Source: Streptomyces fuscigenes
Lineage (GTDB): Bacteria > Actinomycetota > Actinomycetes > Streptomycetales > Streptomycetaceae
Assembly (NCBI RefSeq): GCF_021556455.1
Contig: NZ_JAKGCV010000006.1
Span: 1-56,503 of the forward strand
Direction of reading: 5' to 3'
Length of the DNA stretch: 56,503 nucleotides
The position numbers and the translations under genes are program-made. The first letter of the stretch is position 1, and every line of letters starts with the position of its first letter. The notes under the pieces are model-generated. The model did not search any database, was not told where the DNA came from, and saw only the letters and a list, made by a program, of their open reading frames with translations. This document shows positions 45,108 to 54,521 of the stretch, piece by piece.

Positions 45108-46763
45108 TCAGTCCTGGGGTGTGAGGGCTCCCGAGGCGAGGCCGTGGCGGGCCACCTCGGCGAGCCGCCCGCTCAGCTCGTCGACCTTCCGCATCCCTTC
45201 CTCGAACGCGGACACGGCTCGGAAGGCGGAGCCGTACCGGCGCTGCTGCTCGATACTCATACGAGGAATGCGTGAACCCTTGACGTCAGGTCGGTAGGTG
45301 CCGCTCGCGCTCGTGGCCCGGCGTGTGCTGGCGGAACTGCGCAGGAAGCCCTGGAGATAGTCGGTGTCGAGCTGTTCGCTTGCCGAGACGGGCTCGGTGC
45401 CGTCGTACGCGACAAGTCCCGCACGGGTCAGATCCGAAACGCTGGCCGTGGCACCGTCGAGCCAGCTCGGCCCGTCACCCCGTGAGAGCTCCGGGAGTAC
45501 CGTCGCGAGCCGACGGATCTCGTCCTCCAACTCCTCGCGCAGCGCCGCGTACTCGCCGGGGTAGTCGCGGTGGCCGGCTCGGAGGTGGCTGCCGGGCGTC
45601 AGATCGACCACGTCGTCGAGCAGATCGATCAACCGCACATCGGCCACCTGATCGGGGCGTGGTTCCAGACTCCCGTCAGGACCGTTTCCCGTCAGGTCGA
45701 TCATCCGCACAGTGAGGTTGGCGTCCGAATCCCCGCCTCCCTCAGGGCGCCGAAGACACCAGATGTGCACAGGCAGCGCATGGGACGTCGCCGTTCCCGG
45801 GGGCAGCGCAACCACCTGGCGCACGATGCCTCGGCGCACGAGCTCCGCACGAATACGCCGGCCGGCCTTGCGATAGGCGACCGACGCGGGCATGACCATG
45901 AGTACCTGGCCGCCCGGCCCAGTGTGCGCGTAGGCGTGCTGAAGCCACGCGAGCTCGCCCTCCGCCTTGGACGGGGTACCGAGCTCCCAACGGGAATCGA
46001 GCAACAACTCCTCCCGGCCCCACTCCGTCACACCGGCCGGCGGATCGCACACGACGAGGTCCGCCTTCAGGTCGGGCCATGCGTCTGCGCGCAGGGAATC
46101 CCCCGCTTCAAGGCGCACATGTGGCCGCTCCATGATCTGTGCACGGAGCCCTGCGAATCGAGCGCTGTCCGCGTCCAGATCCTGTCCGCGGTAGCAGATG
46201 CCTGTTCCTGCGACGCCGGAAAGGAGCAGCACCCCGATTCCACAGGCAGGATCAAAGACCGTGGCACCGGGGCGCAGCTCGGGAGCAAAGTGCCGGACGG
46301 CGTGCACCACACGCGCGGAAGAGACCTGATCTGACCCGGTACGCCTGGCGGAGTCCATGAACCGCTCTGTCAGTCCGTTCACCAGACCGACGGGCGTTTC
46401 AGTCCGGGCGAGCGACCGCACCCGATCAGCGATCTCCCGCGGCGGGCCCGAGTCACGCCCGCCCACCAGAACGCCTGCCACCGCCGACAGACCGACGATC
46501 ATCTGATCACCGTAGGCAGCGCGCATGGCCTGCCACAACTCGACCTCGGGCGAAACCTCCTGCCCCTTACGCTGCTTGTCCAACCACCGCTGGACGTCTG
46601 CGAGAGCGTAGAGCGGGCTGTTCGCCGCGCCTCCGGCGGGAGGGGGAAAGTCCTCATAACGGCGACGCCAGTTGGAGACTGCGGCCCGGGTGACACCGGC
46701 CAGCCGCGCGATCTCGGAACCTGTGACGAGAGGACCGGAGGGGGAGGAGGCATGGTCCATCAT
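45108..46763 (-). CDS. HTH-N6 DNA methylase-like protein
   Basis: 551 residues. The N-terminus (11-60) is a MerR/excisionase-like HTH (VTGSEIARLAGVTRAAVSNW). The HsdM-type methylase core has SAM motif I Asp171-PACGIG (171-177), but motif IV reads Asp240-Pro-Pro-Ala243 instead of the usual (N/D)PP(Y/F/W), so catalytic base flipping may be impaired. The C-terminal ~150 residues resemble a small recognition or coiled region. Start ATG 46763, with a second ATG adjacent. No specificity or restriction subunit is beside it. It may act as a DNA-binding regulator or a partner methylase. It is convergent with the mcrBC operon. Confidence 0.85.
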   Translation of the reverse strand: MMDHASSPSGPLVTGSEIARLAGVTRAAVSNWRRRYEDFPPPAGGAANSPLYALADVQRWLDKQRKGQEVSPEVELWQAMRAAYGDQMIVGLSAVAGVLVGGRDSGPPREIADRVRSLARTETPVGLVNGLTERFMDSARRTGSDQVSSARVVHAVRHFAPELRPGATVFDPACGIGVLLLSGVAGTGICYRGQDLDADSARFAGLRAQIMERPHVRLEAGDSLRADAWPDLKADLVVCDPPAGVTEWGREELLLDSRWELGTPSKAEGELAWLQHAYAHTGPGGQVLMVMPASVAYRKAGRRIRAELVRRGIVRQVVALPPGTATSHALPVHIWCLRRPEGGGDSDANLTVRMIDLTGNGPDGSLEPRPDQVADVRLIDLLDDVVDLTPGSHLRAGHRDYPGEYAALREELEDEIRRLATVLPELSRGDGPSWLDGATASVSDLTRAGLVAYDGTEPVSASEQLDTDYLQGFLRSSASTRRATSASGTYRPDVKGSRIPRMSIEQQRRYGSAFRAVSAFEEGMRKVDELSGRLAEVARHGLASGALTPQD

Positions 46764-47210
46764 AGTTCCAGCGTACACGGGCAGCACCGGCGCAATGCAT
46801 TCGCGTGGCATGTTGACGGAATACACACACTTCGTGAACTTCTCGCGTGCACGCACTCCGTCGCGAGCGTGCGCTTGGATCGCAGCCCGCCGCATCTACA
46901 CCGCAACAGCCGAGATCACCCCAGAGGGAGCGGCGCCGTGCGGGTGCCGAAGATCGCGGCGGACGCGTAATCCCCTCGGGCCTCAGGGCAACCGGCTGGG
47001 AGGGCAGGCTGGAGCGAGGACCAGGATGCCGGTGGTCCGCCGAGGGTCGTCCTTGGACGGGCAGCCACAGAATACTCCTCTGCATTTCCGCTGCGCAGCT
47101 CCCCGACTGGGGCCGGTAATTCCCGGTACGGAATTCACAGCCGGCAGTCCGGTTGACACTGGAGTGCTGCCACCCTACCCGGCAGGAGTACCCGCCGGAG
47201 CATCCTTCCG
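46764..47210. promoter_or_regulatory. Upstream region of HTH-methylase gene
   Basis: 447 bases without a supported gene. It holds AGCGTACAC at 46770-46778 and GCATGTTGACGGAATACACA starting at 46808, both related to elements upstream of the kinase-helicase operon. An AATTCC-CGGTAC-GGAATT palindrome sits at 47118-47135. The far end borders the immunity gene's stop. Confidence 0.45.
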
Positions 47211-47540
47211 TCAGCCAGACAGCAAGTCCTCGACATATTCCCGCAATTCCGGCAACAGTTCATCACGATTCAACTCTTCAAGTGATGAAATATGCTCGAC
47301 GGCAACGTGTCCTGTCGACGCAAGTTCAAGGATCGCATGCAATTCAGCCTCCAGAGCGGCGGCGTCTTTTTCGGCGACTGCTGTCGCTGCAAGCAGTGTC
47401 GCCAAGGCCGAAGCCTGGGCCGGTGCATACGAACTCAGACGGTCGGTAATCTCATCTGCCACGCCTTCCCGAACCTTCGGATCGGCATCCAAGAGCATGC
47501 GCAGGATGGCGAGGAATTCGTGAGATCTCATCAATTTCAT
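47211..47540 (-). CDS. Probable immunity protein for the RHS toxin
   Basis: 109 residues from MKLMRSHEFLAILRML (ATG 47540; ATG 47531 also possible). All-helical, acidic, with no family recognised. It starts 12 bases after the toxin stop on the same strand, and both are AT-richer than the RHS body: the standard layout of a polymorphic toxin and its cognate immunity gene. Function is inferred from position only. Confidence 0.6.
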   Translation of the reverse strand: MKLMRSHEFLAILRMLLDADPKVREGVADEITDRLSSYAPAQASALATLLAATAVAEKDAAALEAELHAILELASTGHVAVEHISSLEELNRDELLPELREYVEDLLSG

Positions 47541-47551
47541 CCACTTGCAGA

Positions 47552-50500
47552 CTAGTACGGAAGCGGGAACTGGCTCGGCCAAGGAATATGTGTACTGTTC
47601 GCAGCGCCGGGATTATAGTGCGGGCTGTTGGGGTTGTGAACCTGCCGATGGTAGAGGTTACCCGCCTCATCCTGATAACGCCCTCCAATAGACAAGCGGT
47701 AGACATCGCCTTTCGCCGCGTTCGAACCGGCGGGCGCCGTCCCATCTCGGTCGTGCACGCGCAGGCGAACCGTGTTGCCCGTCTCCGGATCTTTCCATTT
47801 GTACTCAACACCCAATTGAGCTCCGCCATTCGGGTCCGGTTTGAGGATCCGCATTTCGGCGTCGTCGGGGACAACACTGAGCGGATTGCGCCCCCTCACG
47901 TCCCACCCGCCGTCCTTGACACGAGGGGGACAGGGTGTCAGCCCCAGCGGATCGGTCCAGGCATGCGGATTGAGAACGTACGCCACAGGGTTTGGTGCTG
48001 CGTCCAAACCGAGCGGGTCCGGGCTCGCGTAGCGAGCTGTCGTGGGGTCGTAGTGGCGGGCGTAATTGTAGTGGAGACCCGTTTCCGGATCGAAGTACTG
48101 CCCTGGAAAACGAAGAGGTGTGTACGTCGTGCTGTCGGCCGCCCAGGCAGCGGTCCCCCAGAGGGTGGCGCGGGAACGCCACGCAATCCGACCGTCTTCC
48201 CCGACGAGTTCGCTGGGGGTACCGACGAGATCGGTCACGATGGCGAAGAATCGGGAATCGATCTCGTCTTCGGGCATGTCCACAGCGGTAATGCGTTCCG
48301 TCTGGCCCAGGGGGTGCAGACCCTGATGATCCCAGGTGAGGGTGACCATGTGCGGTAGTTCGGCGGAAGTCGTGGTCTGCTCGCACAGAGTGGTTCCGTC
48401 CCACGTGAACACCACCTTCTCCACGACCGTCTTGCCGTCCTTGCCCAGGCGGACCTTCTCGGTGCGGCGTCCCAGAGGGTCGTACCTGTACTGCCAGCGG
48501 GTGCCGTCGGGAGTGACGACCAGGACCAGATGGTCCTCGGCGTCCCACACGTAGCGCCACGTGTCCGGTTTGCGCGACAGACGGGTCCGTTGGCGCAGAA
48601 CGATCCTTCCAAGACCGTCATGCTCGTAGCGCACATCGCCTGCGCGAGTGATCCTCGTTCCCGTGTAGGAACGAATGCCTACGGCGTCCTGATGCGGATG
48701 GTGCGCAGGCCAGGTCCCGTCAGTCTGGTTGCCCGCCTTGTCGTAAGCGTAGGTTTCCGTCCAATCGGCGGCGCGCACAGCCATCACTCGGCCGGCCGTG
48801 TCGAGATCGAAACTCCGCGGGCCGGACAGGCTGTCGTGCATCCCGATCAAGTGGCCGTCCGCACGGTAGGTGTATGCACGCCGCTGGACCTGCCTCCCCT
48901 GAACACCCACGTTTTGGTTGGTCAGGCGCCCGAGGCTGTCGAAGGTCTGCTCCAGAGTGAGTGTGGCGTCGATGCTTCGAGTCAGTTCGTTCCCGGCTCC
49001 GTCGTACAGGAAGTCGACAGCTCTGCCCGAGGCCAGCATCCGGTCCCGGCGTCCGGCGGCATCGTAGGACCAGGTGGTCGTTGCCCCACTGGGTGTTCTA
49101 CGACCCGCCCGGCGCCCTGCGCGATCGTAGGAGTACGTCATGCGGCGGCCGTCCACAACCTCCTCCCTCACTCGGCCGTAACGGTCCCGCAGCACCGTCA
49201 GCGTGGAGCCGTCCGGACCCGTGGCCTGGGCCAGCTCGTCCGTGAAGTCATAGCTGTACGTGGTGACACGGCCCGCCGCATTACGGCTCACGACTTGGCC
49301 CAGTGCGTTGTAGGCGAAGGTCGTCGTCTGGCTGAGGGCGTCGACTCTCGCGGTCAGACGGCCGACGGCGTCACGGGAATAGGCGAGGTGCCTGCCGTCG
49401 AAGTCGGTCTCCCCGGTGAGGCGGCCCGCCGCGTCGTAGGTGTAACTCCAGACCAGCCCTTGCGGGTTGGTGACCGTCGTCAGGCGCAGTTCGGTGTCGT
49501 GGCCGAACGTGTGGCGCACACCGTCCGGAGCGGTGCGTGCCGTCAGCAGGTCGAAGTGCGTGTACTCGTAGGTGGTCACGCCGCCCAAGGGGTCGGTGTG
49601 GCCGGTGCAGTTGCCCTCGCCGTCGTACGTCCAGGACTCGCTCGCGCCGTCGGGTGCCGTGCGGTGCGCGAGGCGGCCCTCGACGGTCCAGGCGAGGAGT
49701 GTCGTGGCGCCCGTCGGGTCGGTGATCGTGGTCGGGCGGCCGAAGGCGTCGCGTTCGTAGCGTGTGGTGGCGCCCAGTGGATCCGTGACGCGCAGGGGCA
49801 GGCCGGCCCGGTCGCAGGTGATGGTCGTCGTGTTGCCGAGCGGGTCCGTGACGGAAGCCAGGTGGCCTGCCGTGTCGTAGGCGAAGCGAGTGGTCTGCCC
49901 CTCGGGCCCGGTCAGCGACGTGCGGTTGCCGGATGCGTCGAAGTCCTGCCGGACGATTGTGCCGTCGGTGTGCCGGATCTTCGTCGGCAGCCCCAGCGCG
50001 TTGTACTCGGCCGTCGTCTCGCATCCGTCGGGTCGGGTCAGCGTGAGCAGGTTCCCCGTCCCGTCGTAGCGGAAGGTGGTCGTGGCGCCCAGGGCGTCGG
50101 TGTGTGCCAGCAGCCGGTTGTGCCGGTCGCGCTGGTAGCGGGTGGTCCCGCCGAGCGGATCGGTTTCGGCGATCACCTGGCAGCGGCCGTTGATCAGATA
50201 GCGGGTGGAGTGACCGAGTGAGTCGGTGATCGTCGTGGTGTGCTCGCCCGTCGACGCGTCGACCGGACCGTAGGCGAAGTCCGAGCGCAGGTGTCCGGCA
50301 GCGCCCTCCTGATGGGTGCAGCGGTCCTGCTCGTCGTAGACGTACGTGAAGTGGCTGTCGTTCGTGTCGGTCCAGGAGACGACGCGGCCGCGCTCGTCGT
50401 AGCCGAATCGGGTCGGCAGGCCCGAGGATCCGGTGACCTCCGTGAGATGGCCCCCGGTGTATCCGTAGCGCAGCAGTTCCTGGTCGTGTCCGTCCGCCCC

Positions 50501-52249
50501 GGCACCGGCCAGCCGGACGGCGGTGACGCGGCCGTCCTCGGTGGTGATGACGAGGCGGTGGCCGGCGCTGTGAGTCACGGAGTCGGGGGTGCCCTCGGCG
50601 TCGTGCCCGAACGTGATCCAGTTGCCGTTGCGGTCGTCGAGTTGCGCCAGCACGGCGAGTCGGTCGCTCAGGTCCTCGAAGTGCCATGTCACCCCCGTCG
50701 CGGGGTCGGTGACCGTGTATCCGCCGTCGACCCGGTCGAGCGGCCGGCGCGGGCCGTGAGATGGCAGGGTGGGGACGCCGGGGGCGGGGTGCGGATAGGC
50801 CAGGACCAGGCCGTCCTCCCCGAGCAGGAGGACGCCCTCGGCATCGATCTCCAGGCGCTGATCGAGGGTGGAGGACCACGTCGGTCCGAACCACCCGCCC
50901 AGCCGGTACGACGACTCGAACTGCCGGCTCAGGACGAGCGGCAGCACGCCCGGCAGTGAGACGTCGGTGGCGGGGAGCACCATGCGGCCGGTCGCGACGT
51001 CCACGGGGTCCTTCGCGCAGACCTTCTCACCCTCCCGCCGCGCGACGTCTTCGGCCCCGTCCTTGACGGCGGTGCGTGCCGCGCTCTCCGCGCCGTCCTC
51101 CAGGCCCTCCTTGACGGCGGTCTTCAGACCGAGTCGGAGTCCGCCCGCTGCCAGCCCCGCTCCGTCGGTGCCGATGAGCTGGGGCACGAGGCGGCCGAGG
51201 AACTCGGAGGGGTCCTTCGTGAAGCCGTCGACCGCGGCCTCGACCATGCGTTCGGGGTGCGCGGCGGTCGACACCAGGCCCGACAGCGTCATGCTGACGT
51301 TCTGCGCGTAGGCCGCCGGGTGGGTGAGGTTGTACGGGTCCATCGGGTTGAGGCCGCGGGCGAACGTGACGAGGCCCGCCGTGCCCTTGAGGATGCCGCC
51401 GTCGAAGTGGGCGAGTTCGATGTTCGCGGCCTGGAAGCCGTCGGTGAAGTCGTTCCGCAGGCGGGACAGCGGCGGCGGCTCGGCGGGTGCGTGGGCGAGG
51501 GCGGCCTTGATCTTGCCCTGCGCCTCGGAGGCGGCGGTGTTGCGCTGTTTGCGGGCCTCCGCCAGCTTCTCGCGGGCCGCTTTGACGTCGGCTTTGCCCG
51601 GGTCGACGAACGGATCAGGTTTCGGGCCCGGGTCCTGGTTCGCGTCGATCTTCGCGTTGTAGGCCTCGACCTTCTTGTTGTAGGCGTCGCTCGCGTCCTT
51701 GGACGCCTGGACGCCCTTCTTGTAGAGGGCGACGGCCTCCTTGGCCTGCCCCTGGGCCCAGGTGACGGTGTGGGCGTACGCGCCCAGCGCACCCGCCGCC
51801 GCCTCGCACGCGGCGGACGCCTCGGCCCACTTGGCCGGGTGGACACCGAACTTCTCACGGAACGCGTCGCCGCCCTCCCCCTTCCACCCCGAGGAGTCGA
51901 TCTTCTTCAGCCCGGAGGAGACCTTGTCGAAGGCCGTGTGGAAATCGGTCAGGTGCTTGGCGCTCTCGCCGATCTTGCCCGGGTCGCCGTGGACGAGCTC
52001 GTTCGCCTCCTCGGTCTGCCCGAGCTGCTGCTCGCCGGGGGTGGCCCCCAGGTCGGAGGCGACACCGTCGCCCCAGTCCTCAACCGTGTCGGCCCAGTCG
52101 TGCAGGCCGACGTGGTCCAGGCCGTCGCCGACCTTGTTGGTGGCCCAGTCGACACCCTCGCCGACCTTCTTCTTGCCCTCGTCGACGAGATGCTCGCCGT
52201 AGCCGAGGCCCTTGTTGATCCCGTCACCGATGTCCCCGAACAGGCCCAT
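47552..52249 (-). CDS. RHS-repeat polymorphic toxin with type VII-like N-terminus
   Basis: 1565 residues. The N-terminal ~290 residues are helical and WXG/ESX-like (GLFGDIGDGINKGLGYGEHL; SSGWKGEGGDAFREKFG), suggesting type VII-type export. A DUF6531 segment (DPVDVATGRMVLPATDVSLP) precedes many RHS/YD repeats (for example TRFAYDTAGHLASVTDPLGN, TRYERDAFGRPT) that form a protective shell. The shell ends at YASPDPLGLDAAPNPVAYV and WTDPLGLTPCPP, where autocleavage usually occurs. The last ~115 residues form a variable toxin (VEYKWKDPETGNTVRLRVHD; YRLSIGGRYQDEAGNLYHR; HIPWPSQFPLPY) that may be of the Ntox30 kind; that label is tentative. The start overlaps the upstream gene by one base. The toxin tip is AT-richer than the body. 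Confidence 0.9.
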   Translation of the reverse strand: MGLFGDIGDGINKGLGYGEHLVDEGKKKVGEGVDWATNKVGDGLDHVGLHDWADTVEDWGDGVASDLGATPGEQQLGQTEEANELVHGDPGKIGESAKHLTDFHTAFDKVSSGLKKIDSSGWKGEGGDAFREKFGVHPAKWAEASAACEAAAGALGAYAHTVTWAQGQAKEAVALYKKGVQASKDASDAYNKKVEAYNAKIDANQDPGPKPDPFVDPGKADVKAAREKLAEARKQRNTAASEAQGKIKAALAHAPAEPPPLSRLRNDFTDGFQAANIELAHFDGGILKGTAGLVTFARGLNPMDPYNLTHPAAYAQNVSMTLSGLVSTAAHPERMVEAAVDGFTKDPSEFLGRLVPQLIGTDGAGLAAGGLRLGLKTAVKEGLEDGAESAARTAVKDGAEDVARREGEKVCAKDPVDVATGRMVLPATDVSLPGVLPLVLSRQFESSYRLGGWFGPTWSSTLDQRLEIDAEGVLLLGEDGLVLAYPHPAPGVPTLPSHGPRRPLDRVDGGYTVTDPATGVTWHFEDLSDRLAVLAQLDDRNGNWITFGHDAEGTPDSVTHSAGHRLVITTEDGRVTAVRLAGAGADGHDQELLRYGYTGGHLTEVTGSSGLPTRFGYDERGRVVSWTDTNDSHFTYVYDEQDRCTHQEGAAGHLRSDFAYGPVDASTGEHTTTITDSLGHSTRYLINGRCQVIAETDPLGGTTRYQRDRHNRLLAHTDALGATTTFRYDGTGNLLTLTRPDGCETTAEYNALGLPTKIRHTDGTIVRQDFDASGNRTSLTGPEGQTTRFAYDTAGHLASVTDPLGNTTTITCDRAGLPLRVTDPLGATTRYERDAFGRPTTITDPTGATTLLAWTVEGRLAHRTAPDGASESWTYDGEGNCTGHTDPLGGVTTYEYTHFDLLTARTAPDGVRHTFGHDTELRLTTVTNPQGLVWSYTYDAAGRLTGETDFDGRHLAYSRDAVGRLTARVDALSQTTTFAYNALGQVVSRNAAGRVTTYSYDFTDELAQATGPDGSTLTVLRDRYGRVREEVVDGRRMTYSYDRAGRRAGRRTPSGATTTWSYDAAGRRDRMLASGRAVDFLYDGAGNELTRSIDATLTLEQTFDSLGRLTNQNVGVQGRQVQRRAYTYRADGHLIGMHDSLSGPRSFDLDTAGRVMAVRAADWTETYAYDKAGNQTDGTWPAHHPHQDAVGIRSYTGTRITRAGDVRYEHDGLGRIVLRQRTRLSRKPDTWRYVWDAEDHLVLVVTPDGTRWQYRYDPLGRRTEKVRLGKDGKTVVEKVVFTWDGTTLCEQTTTSAELPHMVTLTWDHQGLHPLGQTERITAVDMPEDEIDSRFFAIVTDLVGTPSELVGEDGRIAWRSRATLWGTAAWAADSTTYTPLRFPGQYFDPETGLHYNYARHYDPTTARYASPDPLGLDAAPNPVAYVLNPHAWTDPLGLTPCPPRVKDGGWDVRGRNPLSVVPDDAEMRILKPDPNGGAQLGVEYKWKDPETGNTVRLRVHDRDGTAPAGSNAAKGDVYRLSIGGRYQDEAGNLYHRQVHNPNSPHYNPGAANSTHIPWPSQFPLPY

Positions 52250-52914
52250 CAGTTCGTCCCGTCCTGCCGGCCGCCGCCGTCCTGCTGAGCCGCCTCGGCC
52301 CGCGCCTCGGGCGAGGGCCCGAAGGTCTGGTCGAGGTAGTCGTCGTACTGCTCGTCGGACACGCCCGCGAGGCTGTGCAGATTCTCGGGGTTCAGGCCCA
52401 TCGGCCCCAGGGTGTGGGACGTCATGACGTCCCGTCCGGCGTCCTTCCAGCCCTGCTCGCTGTTGGCCGCGGCCTTGTCGAAGGACTCCTTGCTGAAGTC
52501 CACGTTCATGCCCGAGGTGGCGATGTCCTTCCACCCCATCTTCTCCACGTCGTCCTCCGACGCGTACGGATTGCCGACGGCGGCATTGGTGACGACCTTG
52601 AAGCTGCCCTCCAGATACTGCTCGGTCTGGTAGTGGGTGCCCGCGGAGATACCCGTCTTCACGGCGAGGTCGTTGCCTTCGCCGATCAACGCCCGCACAC
52701 CCCACTCCCAGCGGTCGCAGAACGTCTGCAACTCACCCGTGAGGCCCTCATGTCCCAACTGGAGGCCGGACAGGGCGATGCCGCTGAACCCCCGACCCGC
52801 GCCAGCCGCCCCGGCCATGCCCAGCTCCCCGAGTTCGGAGAGGGCGTCGTTCAGCCCTTGTGCTATCAGACCGAGCCCGTCGGTCTCAAGGTCCTTGCCG
52901 CCGTCCCCGCTCAC
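52249..52914 (-). CDS. WXG-like partner of RHS toxin
   Basis: 221 residues with a GTG start (VSGDGGKDLETDGLG). Two Gly-rich helices and a Trp-x-Trp-Gly segment (CDRWEWGVRALIGEG) resemble ESX/WXG100-type proteins; the C-terminal half (NVDFSKESFDKAAANSEQGW, LDQTFGPSPEARAE) is of unknown fold. It is overlapped at both ends by four-base and one-base junctions with the SseB-like gene and the RHS gene, so it probably assists folding or secretion of the toxin. Confidence 0.75.
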   Translation of the reverse strand: MSGDGGKDLETDGLGLIAQGLNDALSELGELGMAGAAGAGRGFSGIALSGLQLGHEGLTGELQTFCDRWEWGVRALIGEGNDLAVKTGISAGTHYQTEQYLEGSFKVVTNAAVGNPYASEDDVEKMGWKDIATSGMNVDFSKESFDKAAANSEQGWKDAGRDVMTSHTLGPMGLNPENLHSLAGVSDEQYDDYLDQTFGPSPEARAEAAQQDGGGRQDGTN

Positions 52915-53513
52915 GCGCCGCCCCCCGAGTCCTCGCCGTCTTCCCCGACATCCACCGCTGCCGCATCCGGCACGATCCCGCGCACCGGCGGGAAGACCAT
53001 GCCGTTCTCGCCGTCCGCACAGTCCAGCGCCACACCGCACGGCACCCCCGCCGCGGGCACCGCCACATCCAGCAACTTCGCACCGAGGACCGACTGGTAG
53101 GCCCACTCCCGCGCCGGCTCACCCCGCGCCACCGCGTAGCGCGCCAACGCGTGCTCGTCCGAGAACGCCAGGATGAAGCGGATCCCGTTGAAATCAGCCG
53201 TGAGGAACCCGCCCCGGCCCTCGTCGCCCGCGTCCTCGCCCAGGGGCACCAGCACGGCAGAACGGCGGAACTCGCCCAGCAACTCGGCGAACCGCCGGCG
53301 TCTCACCGCGGCAGCCGGGCCACCGTCCGGCTCGGACCCGCTCGCCGGACCCGGAGCATCCCGGTCGGCCGCGCCCGGGGACCCTGGGGTCTCGGCCTCG
53401 GCCTCGAGCGGAGGCCCTGTGCGTCCCTGGTGCCCGGCAGCAGGACCGGCTTGATCGCTGCCCGCCACGTCGGCCAGCCGCAGCCTGGCACCCTCGCCCC
53501 CGTCGTTGGACAT
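52911..53513 (-). CDS. SseB family protein
   Basis: 200 residues. A low-complexity N-terminal part of about 65 residues precedes the SseB domain (FAELLGEFRRSAVLVPLGE, FNGIRFILAFSDEHALARYA, LDVAVPAAGVPCGVALDCAD). SseB-like proteins accompany type VII-associated toxins in actinobacteria, and their function is unclear. It is coupled to the next gene by a GTGA overlap and heads the toxin operon. Confidence 0.88.
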   Translation of the reverse strand: MSNDGGEGARLRLADVAGSDQAGPAAGHQGRTGPPLEAEAETPGSPGAADRDAPGPASGSEPDGGPAAAVRRRRFAELLGEFRRSAVLVPLGEDAGDEGRGGFLTADFNGIRFILAFSDEHALARYAVARGEPAREWAYQSVLGAKLLDVAVPAAGVPCGVALDCADGENGMVFPPVRGIVPDAAAVDVGEDGEDSGGGA

Positions 53514-53640
53514 GCCCCCATCATCGCAACGGCCCGAAAGGCGCCGCAACGACATCACGTCACGCGTACGTCACAGAGCGCTGCGGCCGGGGCGTTCCAC
53601 ATGCGGCGGGAGGTGACGCGGCCGGTCGTACGATGGGCGG

Positions 53641-54306
53641 GTGGCCTCCGACTCCTCCGTGCCCCGCGTCTGGTACGCCTCCTACGGCTCCAACATGCGC
53701 GGGGCGCGCTTCGGTTGCTACCTGGCCGGGGGGCGTCCGCACGGTGCGGCGCACACGTATCCGGGGTGCCGCGATCCTCGTCCGCCGGCGGCCTCCGTAC
53801 TGACGCGGCTGCCCGGGGCGCTGTACTTCGCGACCGAGTCCGACGTGTGGACCGGCGGGCGGGCGTTCTACGACCCCGACACCGTGCTTCCGGGTACGCC
53901 GGGCAGCGTGTGGGTCCGCGCGCATCTGATCACGGTCGAGCAGTTCGCGGACGTCGTGGCCCAGGAGATGGGGCGTGCCCCCGGCACCGGCCCCGGCGCG
54001 GAACTCGACCTCGCGGAGGTGCTGGCGGCGGGGCGGGCCCGGCTGGGGGGCGGGCGGTACGAGACCCTCGTGCACCCGGGATCGTACGAGGGGGCGCCCG
54101 TGCTGACGTTCACCGCGCCGTGGGGCGTGCGCGACGTCGAGCCCAACGCGCCCGCGGGCCCGTACCTCGCGCAGATCGCGGCCGGGCTCGTGGAGTCCGG
54201 CGCCGGCGACGCGGAGGCCGTGGCGCGCTATCTGGAGCAGTGGCCGGGCGTCGCCGGGCAGTGGGACGTGGCCGGCGTGGCCGAGCTGGCGGGGTCGCTG
54301 GGCTGA
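53641..54306 (+). CDS. Gamma-glutamylcyclotransferase-like protein
   Basis: 221 residues, GTG start. The opening VWYASYGSNMRGARFGCYL is the (F/Y)xYGSN substrate loop of the GGCT fold, usually acting on gamma-glutamyl peptides. Many Streptomyces relatives carry the misleading label 'histone deacetylase'; no deacetylase motif is present. Divergent from the toxin operon, 127 bases away. Confidence 0.85.
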   Translation: MASDSSVPRVWYASYGSNMRGARFGCYLAGGRPHGAAHTYPGCRDPRPPAASVLTRLPGALYFATESDVWTGGRAFYDPDTVLPGTPGSVWVRAHLITVEQFADVVAQEMGRAPGTGPGAELDLAEVLAAGRARLGGGRYETLVHPGSYEGAPVLTFTAPWGVRDVEPNAPAGPYLAQIAAGLVESGAGDAEAVARYLEQWPGVAGQWDVAGVAELAGSLG

Positions 54307-54521
54307 CGTCGCGCACGCCCCCGGACACGACCCCTCCCGAACGCGACCCACCGCCGGACGTGACCACTCCCCGTCGCGACCGCTGCGGCACCGCCCGGGG
54401 TGTGTGCGGAGCCGGCGGTGGCGTCGCCGGCGACGCGGTCGGGCGCGGGTGCGCGGGAAGTTTTCCACAGGGTGGGGGCGGGGCCCGGCGCGGTGTCGGT
54501 CGGCGGGAGCAGAATGTAGCC

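Noticed and set aside
53641..54306. Histone deacetylase annotation
   Set aside because: The YASYGSNM loop shows a gamma-glutamylcyclotransferase fold; no deacetylase motifs.
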